Below, piece after piece: positions 10,174 to 20,349 of a DNA stretch of 64,000 nt (its first letter is position 1; each line of letters starts with the position of its first letter). Under the pieces are notes generated by a model, which saw only the letters and a list, made by a program, of their open reading frames with translations, ran no database searches and was not told where the DNA came from. The position numbers and the translations under genes are program-made. This stretch comes from Xanthostigma xanthostigma (taxonomy: Eukaryota > Arthropoda > Insecta > Raphidioptera > Raphidiidae): NCBI GenBank assembly GCA_963575645.1, contig OY754464.1, positions 27,233,501-27,297,500 of the forward strand, given 5' to 3'.

Positions 10174-10603
10174 GAAGGCCGCTGTACACGAGGCTTGGAG
10201 TTCTGATGGCCGGTAGGTAGGGTACAAATCTGGAAATGACGTCACTGCGGGCTCGCCTGCTAGTTCACAAGATAGGTTTTAAAATTAGAACAGGGGCTAT
10301 TTTTCTTGCTAGGTATGAGCAAGAACCAATCAGGAAGCCGTATCTTGTCACATGGGCGACTTGAACAAACGCCCACAAACCAACATGACGTCATTCTGCT
10401 CAGAGTCAGACAACAGACGCGTTTTGATCTGAGTTTATATTTGAACTGTCACTGCGTTTATTATTCACAAAACTAGCTTGAAAAGACGTCTCGCGTGAAG
10501 CGAGCACATAACAGTAATCAAGAAAACCAGCGCTAGAAAATTGGTAGGCTATTCTAGCAAGGAATCTAGCAGCATTTCTAGCCTCGTGTGCAGCGGCTTT
10601 TAG
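10174..10603. mobile_element. TIR DNA transposon, non-autonomous
   Basis: The left end 'aggccgctgtacacgaggct' (10175-10194) and the right end 'agcctcgtgtgcagcggctt' (about 10580-10599) are near-perfect inverted repeats. The interior is GC-richer than its surroundings and includes two copies of 'tgacgtca' (10237 and 10386). The target duplication is not clear. A 103-codon minus-strand frame crossing the right end has no recognisable domain and is probably incidental. Confidence 0.6.
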
Positions 10604-10726
10604 TATTTTTTTCAAAAGATTTCTCAGGTCTAATTTGCTAAGATCATACTGGGAAGTTGGTGGTGTGAACCGCAAGGTTCGCACCACTTGTAAAGTCCCA
10701 CCTCGCGGCTTTGCCACTTAAGAATC

Positions 10727-10990
10727 TTATTTTACAATAGTGGCTTTGTCACGGAGAAATCTTAAACCTTATAGTTCCACTTTATTTTACAATCGTATCG
10801 CACAACACGGCGATTTCTTCAGACAAATATTTTGAACTAAAGTTTAAGATCTTAGTTTGATGAAGTCATTGTTGTAAAATAAGGTTTTTAAGTGGAAAAA
10901 AATAATAACAAAACACATAGCGTCTTATTTATCAGTGGCTTCGGACAAAAATCTTAATTTATTTTTTGTCTGAAAAGGCCACTGTGTTGT
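10727..10990. repeat. Two adjoining foldbacks of the 'gtggcttt' family
   Basis: 'ttattttacaatagtggctttgtca' at about 10727 is inverted near 10862-10888. A second hairpin at about 10934-10985 pairs 'cagtggcttcggacaaaa' with 'ttttttgtctgaaaaggccactg'. Confidence 0.55.
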
Positions 10991-11482
10991 GCAAAACAAT
11001 TATAAAAGTTCTTAAGTGCATTAAGTATTGTGTATTAACTATTAAAACACTATCGTACCATTAATTTTGTTTATGTCTTTCTATGTTCAGAATTGCTTTC
11101 AAACAATCTGTATAAAGCTTCACACATCCCTAACTTGTGCGAACGACATTAATGCCTGTATCTCTTTAGTACAGACATGAGAGATATTCAATTCACAAAA
11201 ACAGACGGTAAAGGATTATAAAACACATCTGTCCTTCACGAACAAAGCTCTGTCAACTTACATTATGTTATTTTGTTCAGACAACAATAAAAAATCAAAA
11301 ACCTGTCCACACTACACTATTTTTAGTACGTTTCAGTAGGTTTGCCAATGTCATTGATTTGTTTTAACTACAGTTCGCATTTACCTCCCCAAACTCGATA
11401 CTATTAACAAAATTGTTTTGTTTATAGTACATTAGAGACAGTCGAAAACAACGTCACTAGTCTCTGATTACGTCAAATTAAA
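10991..11482. other. No gene seen
   Basis: AT-rich, with no frame of note and no terminal repeats recognised. Confidence 0.35.
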
Positions 11483-11486
11483 TTAA

Positions 11487-12057
11487 CACCTTCGATCCTG
11501 GTGGTCATTTCAATGGACATACTATACTAACGCGTGTAATTTAAATCAGCGCAAAAAATATCAAATATAAATATTTCATTGTTCTTGAGGCTTATCTGAG
11601 ATGAAGGCATGACAAACAAAACAAATAAATACTATGTGTGTAGGTAGAAATATCGAGTCAAGTGTTGATCGCAGCCATGGATTCACGCAAAACTGGTAAA
11701 AGTGTACATTTTGATTATTTACGCATTTTTATGATATAATCTATTTTTCTTGTGCGCATATTTATTTTAATTTTATAATGTTAGCTTCACTAATTATACT
11801 TAAAAAATAATTAAGCATCTTATGCTAGTGATTACCGGAAAACATATTTTTTTTAACCTATTTTCCATTTCAATGGACATAGGATTTTCCAAAATTCTGT
11901 AAATGTTAAGTTTAGTTTTTCACTGAATATACCTTAATACACCCAAAATAAGCCCAACATCCTAAAAAATATATTTTTTTTATTTACATAGGTGGGTCGA
12001 CTACTAGCCAAAAAAATATTTTGTGTTTCAAAAATATACAATTCAGGTCCAAAGGGG
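11487..12057 (+). mobile_element. piggyBac-type deletion derivative, copy 1
   Basis: The element is flanked by TTAA at 11483-11486 and 12058-12061. The ends are CACCTTCGATCCTGG and, inverted, CCCCTTTGGACCTGAA. TTAA targets with such ends are diagnostic of piggyBac. An ATG at about 11677 starts MDSRKTGKSVH, then hits a stop after about 20 codons. The matching copy at 55 kb begins MNSRKAGKSVH, so these are the relics of a shared ORF start. The transposase catalytic region is missing. Right-end sequence is duplicated in tandem just downstream. Confidence 0.75.
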
Positions 12058-12061
12058 TTAA

Positions 12062-12253
12062 GTGTTGTTTTTAACCTATTTTCCATTTCAATGGAGATAG
12101 GATTTTACAAAATTCTGTAAATGTTAAATTTAGTTTTTCACTGAATATACCTTCCTAAGTAAGCCCAACACCCTGTTTCAAAGATATAAATGTCGAAACA
12201 CCTTTATACTTTTAATAAAAAAAAGATATAAAATTCAGGTCCGAATAGGTTAA
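12062..12253 (+). repeat. Tandem duplicate of the piggyBac-type right end
   Basis: The phrase 'aacctattttccatttcaatgg.cataggatttt' appears first at about 11857 and again at about 12072. This second unit also finishes in 'caggtccgaataggTTAA' (TTAA 12250-12253). The duplication therefore supplies a second possible 3' terminus. Confidence 0.65.
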
Positions 12254-12261
12254 ACGACATC

Positions 12262-12345
12262 ACAAAACATCCATGAGAAGAGGTGGTAATAGAACCCACG
12301 ACAGTTTGATCTGAAGGCCAGTACGCTACCTTGACACCACGCTAT
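12262..12345 (-). ncRNA. tRNA-derived SINE head
   Basis: Read on the minus strand, 'gcgtggtgtcaaggtagcg' is A-box-like and 'cgtgggttctattacca' is B-box-like, about 35 bases apart, with a degraded anticodon arm between. The 5' part is repeated in inverted form at 12364-12389 and forms a hairpin with it. Confidence 0.45.
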
Positions 12346-12389
12346 TCCAGAGGCTGAATAGTCGCCTCTGGAATAGCGTGGTGTCAAGG
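12329..12389. repeat. Perfect 26-bp hairpin
   Basis: Arms at 12329-12354 and 12364-12389 are exact reverse complements with a 9-base loop. The left arm is the 5' portion of the SINE head, so the hairpin arose by inverted duplication of that head. Confidence 0.85.
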
Positions 12390-12971
12390 TCAAATGCATC
12401 TTCACCTTCCTTCTAAATCGTTTCCCATAAAATTTATTTTGTATACATCAATGTTTCAATTAATTCAAATTCTAATAAAGTAATAATAAGTTCATTACAT
12501 CTCCCACCAACAGAAAACGCAGTGACGTACACGCTACAATGAAGATTTGTGCCAGGCTATTGTAAAATCTGCACTTTCGTCGTTCGTTGTTATGACAACC
12601 ACGACGTCAGAACGGTCATCCACATGTTAAAATTTTCACCAAAGCAGTGTTCAATAGATAGCTGTTTGCTTGCTTCAATTATATCAACCTAAAATCACAT
12701 TTCGACACATATAGCCTAGCTACTGCGCGTCTATATAATATATAAAAAAAATTATATACAGTGTGTCCCCGGATTGAGTTCACAATAGGTGAGATTGACC
12801 AAAAATTTTCGAATTGGAATTTCATATTTTGGGATTTCGCCCTGCTTGGTCTGAAACTTATTTTAAGTTTACTTTCGATTTTTTTAAATCAAGTAAGCCT
12901 TTACAGTTGAGCAAAACCTCTTTTCGTTTCAGGTAAAGTACCTTTTCCGTTCATAGTACGCAAAAGTGTCA
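12390..12971. other. No gene seen; possible insertion 3' to ORF1 fragment
   Basis: The interval includes 'acagtgtgtccccggattga' near 12759, a phrase that often marks transposon ends. 'gttcacaata' (about 12778) and 'gttcacaatg' (about 12983) bracket about 200 bases, but I cannot prove an element. Confidence 0.25.
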
Positions 12972-13349
12972 CTAAAAAAAGTTGTTCACAATGCCAATGC
13001 GATATGTATAGTTAATATCATCAACATTACACTGAATTTTTAGCAAGTTTTTTATTAATTCTATTACTGTTTCGGCTGTGACTTCTTCATCTGTTTCCTG
13101 GATTCCATACAATACTACATTATTCTTCCTTCTATCCTTTTCTAAAAATTCAAGCCGATCGTTTTGTGTTTTCATCAGATCCCACATTTTACGTTGTTCA
13201 ATTTGGAGTGTGTCCACTGAGTTCTCCACTGCACTAATCCTTTCATTTAAATTAAAAGAACTTTCCTTTAAATCTTTTATATCCCCTTTTAGCTCATTAA
13301 TATCACTTTGAATATTTTTTAACAATGTAATTATTTCGTTATCTGCCAT
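12972..13349 (-). pseudogene. 5' fragment of non-LTR retrotransposon ORF1
   Basis: The frame starts at ATG 13347-13349 (MADNEIITLLKN...). Residues 1 to about 75 form a heptad-rich, strongly charged coiled coil with spaced I/L/V. This is followed by LEKDRRKNNVVLYGI at about residues 68-82, a phrase typical of ORF1 proteins of insect L1/CR1-like elements, leading into an RNA-binding-like fold. Similarity ends at about residue 118 (YRIG). The last few residues come from unrelated sequence, so the ORF is truncated by a junction near 12,995. No RT follows. In life the protein would bind element RNA in a ribonucleoprotein; this copy is dead. Confidence 0.7.
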
Positions 13350-14700
13350 ATTTTAAAATACAGATGTTATTATTATTAAAATATAACTTTATATCGAATT
13401 AGAAAAAACACGTCTGTACAGTATGAACGCTAGAATCAAACTCCTGTTTAAGGTAAGTATAAAAAGAATTTTTTCAAAAAAATTATAATTTTGGTTTTTC
13501 AAAACGAAAATTTGTTTTGTCTTTAGAAGGCCATGTTTTGGTATTTTGGCATGGCTTTTAATTCTAAATAACTTTTTCTTATAACATTTCGTTGAATTTT
13601 TTGAAATAAGGGCACTTTACTCTTGTACAATTTTTATATTTTTTTACCCATCCTGTATGCTGTTTGAATTTCAACAATTCTAAGAGCACCTAAAATGATT
13701 ATCGGACATGCACCAACTTTTGGCAATATTTGTATTTTGGTTGTGCATTTAATTAAAAATTTTCCCATATGTTGCACACTTAAGTGACCACACTGTAATA
13801 AGAATATACGTAGTATTTTGTCGGCAGTATTTTGTACTGCGAGATAAACGTTTTCCTGTTACACTCTGTATATATTTTTTATTAAGTTACATTTATTTAT
13901 GTCTTTAATGTATATTTTATTGTGTTATTATAAACAGTGAAACATGCTTTCCATTAGAATGAATTCAGTGTTCTTGTTTCTTTTTTCTGAAAAATATATT
14001 TCATTACAATGTTTTCATCTATCTTAAAGCAATTCAATTGTTTACGACTGCCAGGGGTAAATTAAAATGTATATGGGCGCTGACCGGAAAAAGGAGAGAA
14101 AATAAAATATCGCTGCAAAAAAAAAAAAACAAACAAAGGCTTACGAAGAATGAAAATAGCACACAGCCAACACAATCCTCTTTCAGAAGTTAGTTCACAC
14201 CCCTTCGAGATAACACCTCAAAAACAAATCCCCAACCCTCTAAAAACTTTCTTTCATTAAAACATACTTTCAATATTTCACGAAAAAAGGTTTTTAAACT
14301 TAATTAAAACTCTGGAAAAGTTACATTCAAAATAAAGACTTTCATTGTTTTCATCACAAAATGGATTTAAACGGTTTGTCTTCTGTGATGACATTGTATT
14401 TAAAATATTTGTCTAACATTTGACATTTGGTGGGTTTCAGATCTGAAAATAAATTATTCGTTTAGCCTTTCACCAGGCGTGCGAACCGCTTCAATACAAA
14501 GAAACAACTGCTAGTCACATCTCAATATCAACGTCGATGTAAACCACTTTACTTCCACCATATACGACCTTGCGCCTACACCATTTCAGACGCGCTGCTT
14601 GACCTATCGTTTCATACACTGGCCTTATGGATTGTTAATGGCGGTCCTACGTAAGGTCAACTTTAATAACAGGGTGTCGGGGCTCATATCATTTTATAAA
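13350..14700. other. Anonymous AT-rich stretch
   Basis: Nothing coding. 'ttgtacaatttttatatttttttacccatcctgta' near 13620-13660 and 'ctgttacactctgtatata' near 13855 resemble transposon-end phrases. A poly(A) run lies at about 14118-14129. Confidence 0.3.
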
Positions 14701-14705
14701 CGGCG

Positions 14706-14860
14706 ATAATCTTTTAGAAAATAGTAATCTTCTATAGAAGATATCATCTTCTAGACAAAGATCTTCTCTAGAAGATATATTAAAAAATACATTCTTCTAT
14801 AGAAGATATAACTTTCAGAAAAATCCCCGTCTATAAAAAATATTATCTTCAAGAAAACAT
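14706..14860. repeat. Cluster of short TCTTCTA-AGAAGA palindromes
   Basis: Imperfect palindromes of the form 'atcttctatagaagat' recur about every 30 bases (for example near 14729, 14747, 14763 and 14792), with degenerate copies to about 14855. Weaker matches appear at about 15311-15350. It reads as a decayed tandem array whose unit is self-complementary. Function unknown. Confidence 0.5.
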
Positions 14861-14884
14861 TACCTACCATATATCTATATAAAG

Positions 14885-15180
14885 TGGTATTTTTCAAATA
14901 AATAAAATTGTCGACCAATTTTTCTTATACCATATATTGACAAAAAATAATAAAAATACAAATCAATATAACTCAAGATTTGAATAAAGTGATATTCTTT
15001 TTTACAAACTTCAAAAAAAGGAGGAGGTTTTCTATTAGATTCTATTTGTTTTTTTGTAAGTCTATTCGTCGATATCTTCGCCGCCTGTGATCTGATTTTG
15101 ATAATTCTTATTTTATCTGATAGAGTATGTCTCAAAGTTGGTCCCGTATAAATTTGAATAAAATCGGTTTAGCAGTTTTT
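14885..15180 (-). mobile_element. Penelope-like terminal fragment plus linked repeat
   Basis: 14893-14955 matches the terminal block at 3098-3155. About 15068-15140 matches 2992-3056 in inverse. The two pieces keep the neighbourhood seen at 2.8-3.2 kb, so this is an inverted, partial copy of the same composite. No hammerhead-like core is present here. Confidence 0.5.
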
Positions 15181-15189
15181 ATAGAAAAT

Positions 15190-16300
15190 TAATACATATC
15201 AAATAAATATTGTAAAAGTTGTAGTTGTCGCCTGTCGGCGTGAACGTTGCTCTTCGGTTTTATTAGATACTAAAAAGACTACTTAAAAATTTAAAGTAAA
15301 AACTTTTTATTCTAGAAAATGGTCCACTTCTACAGATGTCTTCTGGAAAATGATCTTTTTCTATGTACAAACATAAATACGGAGTTAATTATTGGGCAAT
15401 TGCCTTCTATAATTTAAGTTACCGCGAACAGTCAGGGAATGAACTATAAACGAAATAAAAAAGAATAAGTAAAGGAAATTAAAGTGTCGTATATGATTTC
15501 AAACTATTTTACTTTTTAACATGGTATATTTTATTTCAACAAAATAAATATATTATTAATAAGTACATTAGGAATTTTTGATGATGCTAGCTTTTGAGTA
15601 AGATGCGCGCCTCGCTTTTAGCTAGGGACGTGGTAGAAGAAATTTTCAAGTCTTTTGCTTGTGCAGCACAAGTTGAAAATATAGAAGGTTTGATTATAAA
15701 AAACCACTAATGACAACTTTTTCCAAACCATCATCGCAGCATTATTATTTAATAAATAAATAAACCTGTGAGACTCCTTAAATCATTAGCTCACGTCTGG
15801 CCCTTACCAATGTGTGTAATTAATTATCTGTTTCAAATTTTATGGTAAATTAAAATTCAAATGATTTGCTCGTCAATGAAATTTACACGAAGTGTTAATG
15901 AACAAGAAAGCAATAGTACAGCATCTTATTTCTACTGCAATAATGAGACGAATTTTGAAAATTGTAAAAAAACGGGACATTAAATGTTTTGTTCGTGTCT
16001 GGGCGTTGAGATAAATTGTTGTACTATATATGTTAAAACTAGGAATATAGCTATGCCAGACATTAATGTCCCCGATTTTCTAAAGCCCAAAGATTTTTAT
16101 AAATTAATTTTAATCTGAAATGATAAAATATAGCTGTCACATATTATATTCTTATAGGTTACTGTGCTAACATGCAATTTTTACTAACAAAAGAATTTAA
16201 TAACTTTTTTATGTCAAAAAGTTATTAATAAAAATTGTAAAAACTTTTGTTGTCTACAAAATTGCTATCTATATAATTTTTGTGAGATAGGTATACGGTT
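15190..16300. other. No gene seen
   Basis: AT-rich sequence without frames over 60 codons, terminal repeats or tRNA features. It may be unique sequence. Confidence 0.35.
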
Positions 16301-16303
16301 ACG

Positions 16304-16455
16304 TATATATGTCGCCGGGATATTGTCAAATCCGTGATTTTGTAATTTCACTAGTGAAATTACAATATCACGATTGACAAAGATTCGTGATATTATAATT
16401 TCACTAAGTGAAATTATAATATCACGGGTTTGACAATATCCCGGCGACATATATA
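16304..16455. mobile_element. Compact foldback MITE with two internal palindromes
   Basis: Outer arms 'tatatatgtcgccgggatat' and its inverse lie at 16304-16352 and about 16420-16455. Inside are two back-to-back perfect palindromes, 'gtaatttcactagtgaaattac' and 'attataatttcacttagtg'-type, separated by 'atatcacgattgac'. The whole 150 bases can fold into a cloverleaf-like structure. Non-coding. Confidence 0.75.
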
Positions 16456-16459
16456 ACAA

Positions 16460-17535
16460 AAGAGGGGTGTAATAGCCTCTTTTCAATGTGGCAGCCGAAT
16501 GAGAGCACCTCCTATCCAGAAAACGCAGTTTAAAGCTAATCACCGTCACCCCAGCGAATACAAAAAAAAATCCCTGCCTACCCAAGTTGAAAAATTATTT
16601 TTTCGCACTTTTTGAAGATTTTTATGAATACCTTCTAAAAGCAGCGACATAGAGATACACGTCTGGAAGTATTTTATTCTTGTACTGGTGACAAAAACAA
16701 ACAAATTAAAAAAGATATCGAAAACGAGTAAATCATTTAATGGTGTTTATATTTTACAAATTAACAATATTATTATTGTAACAAAACTGCTGTAGTCCGT
16801 GGCGGAAATTATTTATTTACAAGAATAAATGTTTAATAAAACGGTTAAACACACAAACGAAAGCGTATAACGTTAAAAACTAGTAGTTCTAAATTATAAA
16901 ATAAAAGACTAAGTAACAGAGAATAAAGAGTCACTAAATTATACACAAAATATTCACAACACACATGAACACAACACATAGTTTAACAGCACACTTGTCT
17001 ATTCACTATAAGTCATTTATTTAAAACCACTCACTAGAGTTATATTTATTTCCACAGTATAATTTATGTAGTAACGCCAGAGCACTGTATCATGAACAGC
17101 TCGAATACTAACTAACTTTGACCCACTCTGCTTCGCCTTGGGGGGGGGGGGGGGGGAATGCGCAACATTATAAAAAAAACGCAGCGATCTAGCATGAGCC
17201 TACTATTTGATAAACTATAATGCTAATTACATGGAGATAATTTATATTAAATATACAAAGTCAATATGAGGGTTGAAATCAAATACCCTGTATATAAATA
17301 AGTAACTGAAGCTAATTGATGCAGAAAGGAAATATTAAAGAACCTATTAGTAAGTGTGACAGTAATTCCATAACGCAGTAAGTGGGTAAGTAAGACTCTT
17401 AAAAGGGTTCGATTCCGAAAGGCGAGGAAATCAATATTATTGGCGCACCAATATCACATTGGAGATTTCTTCTTTTTCTCTTCTTATATGACTTTTTATC
17501 CGACACAAGAATCGATATATTTTCTTCATAAACGA
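16460..17535. other. No gene seen; includes a 17-base G run
   Basis: Mainly AT-rich. A homopolymer of 17 G residues lies at 17140-17156, which could form a G-quadruplex or reflect sequencing compression. No coding frame is supported. Confidence 0.4.
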
Positions 17536-17540
17536 AATAA

Positions 17541-17640
17541 GATTTTAGAGTTCCGTACCTCATAAGAGAAAAACGCGGAACTTTTATAGTGTAGCTCGTT
17601 CGTTCGTCCAGTCGCAGTCGAATTTTTTCTGGACTAAATA
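17541..17640 (+). repeat. 'gttccgtac' repeat, copy 1
   Basis: 'gagttccgtacctcataagag' is followed by 'gcggaacttttatag' and a 'cgttcgttcgtcc' tail. Relatives lie at about 60370-60460, 62460-62525 and, on the minus strand, 63885-64000. The two halves 'ttccgt' and 'cggaac' form a weak stem. This text is very common in moth and butterfly DNA. Confidence 0.55.
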
Positions 17641-17839
17641 AAGTCATCAAGTTGAAACTTACGCATAGTTATAAAATTTAATAATCAAATTTGAGGAAGG
17701 AAATATTTAAGATTCAAAAAATTATGTTGCATTCGATTACGTGGGCTTTTTGAAAAAAATTTAAAACTATATTTGTTTCAAAAACGTATATGTAAGAATT
17801 CTCAAGTTCGGCGACAGGACCATTGCAACTTCAAAAATA

Positions 17840-18470
17840 TTGAAGTTTTCATAATAAATAAAATAAAATTTCTGCTAACGCGTGCGGTGACCCGGGTAAT
17901 AGCTAGTATTAAATATTGAGATATTTGCTATTTGTTTGCATTGGTTAGGTACATAATATGGTATCGCATGTAAAAGTTAGCCAAAGCATGCTTGTCAGTT
18001 GCCTAACTAATTTATTTATGACAGATCTTCAGAACAAAAGAACAGCAGATTTTTTTTATTATATATATTTCCGAAACTTACTTTAGAAAAAAAATCTTTA
18101 CAAAACTTTCTTGGAAAAATTTAGAATAATAAACCGATATGAAAATATACCATTAAAATAGAAAAAAAAAACAAAGTTACAGCACATATTTCTTCTGCGC
18201 ATGCGCCGACTTTCACCCAAAACAATAAGGTTCTCCATATTTACATGTCAAATATTCTACCAAAATTGGGTTTCAATTCGCTCAGCCGTTTGATCAGTAT
18301 CGTGCTCATAGACGAACAGACTTTTTCAAAAAATACGTTTTTTGAACTCGAGGGGGGGGGGCTTAAAACGAAAAAATATTGTAAAATTTTTAAAAGTGAA
18401 TTTTGACCTAAATTAGTACCATTTCCCACTAGAGGAGTTAAAAAAAGCAATCTGTTAGTTACCATTTAAT
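17840..18470 (-). mobile_element. Repeat family B, copy 1 (with Helitron-type CTAGT edge)
   Basis: Blocks here match 23680-24200 in inverted order: 'tgcgcatgcgc', 'tttgatcagtatcgtgctca' and 'aaagcatgcttgtca'. Near 17900 both copies have 'gggtaatagctagta' or its inverse, which resembles a Helitron 3' end (CTAG before T). A third, doubled version forms the foldback arms at 47.9-48.4 kb. Non-coding. Confidence 0.55.
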
Positions 18471-18479
18471 TCTATAAGA

Positions 18480-18800
18480 TGAACAAAGATAGCAAAGCAA
18501 CACAAAGAAGGCGTAGTTTTCGTAAAAAACCCAAATGAAATCCAATATGGCCCACACAGTGCTGACATCAGCTGTCTCAATATTATAGTGAAGTAAAAAT
18601 CAGTTATTTTATAGGAGGTACATTAAAAAATGTAGGATGTATCTCGAACGTAATGTTTATGGCTCGTGTTAATGTTAAAACGTTATGTTGTTCGTTTTTC
18701 CATAATGTCACAACACGCACATACAAATAATACCTAATATTCTGGATACATACTATTTGTAAAGCACATTCTAATCCACAAAAAATGTCAAGGGAAATTT
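18480..18800 (+). repeat. Repeat family E, copy 1
   Basis: 'aaatcagttattttataggaggtac.t..aaaaatgtag.atgtat' recurs at about 30295-30345 and 56680-56735, with flanking similarity ('agatagcaaag' 18489 and 56591; 'cacaac' ends). No terminal structure is recognised. Confidence 0.5.
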
Positions 18801-19660
18801 AGAAATAAATTAATATTGATGTGGTAGCTCGTACAATGTGTAAACGAATTCAATATCCCGTCACTCGTTTATTTTCGATGACATTCGCCTTTAAAAGAAA
18901 TGCTATAAGTATTCCTCTACACGAGCGATAATATCATTTTTATGAGTACAAAAATTAGAAAATAAACATATCGTTAATTATTTTTGCAAGTGAAGCTCAT
19001 GTGACATTTTGAATTCACGAGAGTTTAACTTTTTGCATTTGAATCTATTCATCAGTATATCTGTAGTTCCAGGGCCGAAATTTTGTATCACTAAGATAAG
19101 ATTCTTTTTTTGCACATTCTCGAATTATGAATATTATGAAATTGAATCATGTATTACTTCTAGAGAGTTTAGTCATTATTCATAATGTCTAGCGATTATG
19201 TAAAATGGCTAATTTATCACTTTACCTGTAACATATAATATACCAATTCGTTTCTAGTTTGCATCAACTAAACAAAATCGTAATCTGTGCCGCGAGTTAC
19301 GGTTGTGATTCACACAAAAGTGTTTTCAAAAATTATTTATTTATTTGAATAAGACACAATTAGGTTACAAAGTATAATAAGTAGGTATATGTTTTATTTA
19401 TGAAACACTCAGTTTGAGTTATAAACATATAATATTGATTATATAAGTTTATTATTGTATTTTTTGACCAGCCATCAGGTCCAATGGATTCTGCATGAAT
19501 GAATCGTTGTTCGTAACCTCTGTCATAAGGAAAATGTCTCTTAGATAAGGATGTGACTTCTCAGGAAGTTGTGGGTGGTTTTATCTCATTGCAATACGTG
19601 CAGTTTTATGCACGTAACACGCGTCAACGAGTTGATAGACTAGTTGATCTCGTTCACTAG
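18801..19660. other. No gene seen
   Basis: AT-rich DNA with no frame of note. Confidence 0.35.
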
Positions 19661-19662
19661 TT

Positions 19663-19945
19663 TACATGAGAGGCGTTCAACGCGCGTTGGCCCAACGCGC
19701 GTTTACAATTTCTATACAATTGTATATAACTGTTTACAATGATAACGCGCGTTGGTGGCGCGTTGAACGCGCGTTATCATGTAAACAGTTATATACAATT
19801 GTATAGAAATTGTATATAACTGTTTACATGATAACACGCGTTGGCGGCGCGTTGAACGCGCGTTATCATATAAACAGTTATATACAATTGTATAGAAATT
19901 GTAAACGCGCGTTGGGCCAACGCGCGTTGAACGCTCTTCATGTGT
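19663..19945. mobile_element. CpG-rich multi-palindromic foldback element
   Basis: Seven exact copies of the self-complementary 10-mer AACGCGCGTT lie at 19679, 19694, 19744, 19766, 19855, 19904 and 19919. One mutated copy is near 19832. They alternate with 'tacaattgtata' and 'aactgtttaca' blocks. The entire 280 bases are an inverted repeat centred near 19805, and each half is itself palindromic. The outer ends read 'acatgagaggcgttcaac' and, inverted, 'acatgaagagcgttcaac'. It is non-coding and very CG-rich in an AT-rich setting. The superfamily is not recognised. Confidence 0.8.
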
Positions 19946-19995
19946 GCTAGGCCTAACTATACAACCGCAGGACCGTTGCAACTTCAGGTTAAGTT

Positions 19996-20346
19996 GTGAG
20001 TGTAAAACTATTTAATATTTCGTTGGTTTTAAATAACGAACACATCAAAGTGGTGTGGTTTCGTGTGCCAGTTTCGTTTCGATATGCGTTTCGTACTTTG
20101 GTTGAAGAATTTCATTGCGTTTTGTTATCGATATATGGAGTAGACAATTCAACTACTTTATTTCAATTTCATCACTCCCGATGGTATCATGTTTTAAGGT
20201 TTAGTAACACTGCTATAGATAAACGAAATTATTATAGTAATATAATTGCGATTAAAAAAGTTTTACTTCGAAAATTAACAGGTTTGGTCGTTTCTACTTT
20301 TATAAATACAGAACTCTCATCTGTGTCTTGTAACTCCTTTCTTTAG
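19996..20346 (+). CDS. Unrecognised 116-codon open frame
   Basis: A frame beginning with GTG and without an early ATG runs 116 codons to a stop at 20346. An AATAAA-type signal follows near 20384. The product would be rich in V, F, L and S, without a signal peptide, zinc motif or catalytic motif I recognise. Its length is only a little above chance for this composition. It starts just right of the CpG-rich foldback. I would not call it a gene without transcript support. Confidence 0.12.
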   Translation: MSVKLFNISLVLNNEHIKVVWFRVPVSFRYAFRTLVEEFHCVLLSIYGVDNSTTLFQFHHSRWYHVLRFSNTAIDKRNYYSNIIAIKKVLLRKLTGLVVSTFINTELSSVSCNSFL

Positions 20347-20349
20347 CTA

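Noticed and set aside
10406..10717. 103-codon minus-strand frame
   Set aside because: It spans the right end of a TIR element, with no recognisable domain and alanine/arginine richness from the GC-rich TIR.
14706..14860. Heat-shock elements
   Set aside because: TTC and GAA blocks are four bases apart, not two as in heat-shock factor sites.
16265..16585. 106-codon minus-strand frame
   Set aside because: It crosses the foldback MITE; composition mirrors the palindromes.
19712..19981. 89-codon minus-strand frame
   Set aside because: It reads through the AACGCGCGTT palindromes. Repeated YTI and TRV words arise from the repeat.
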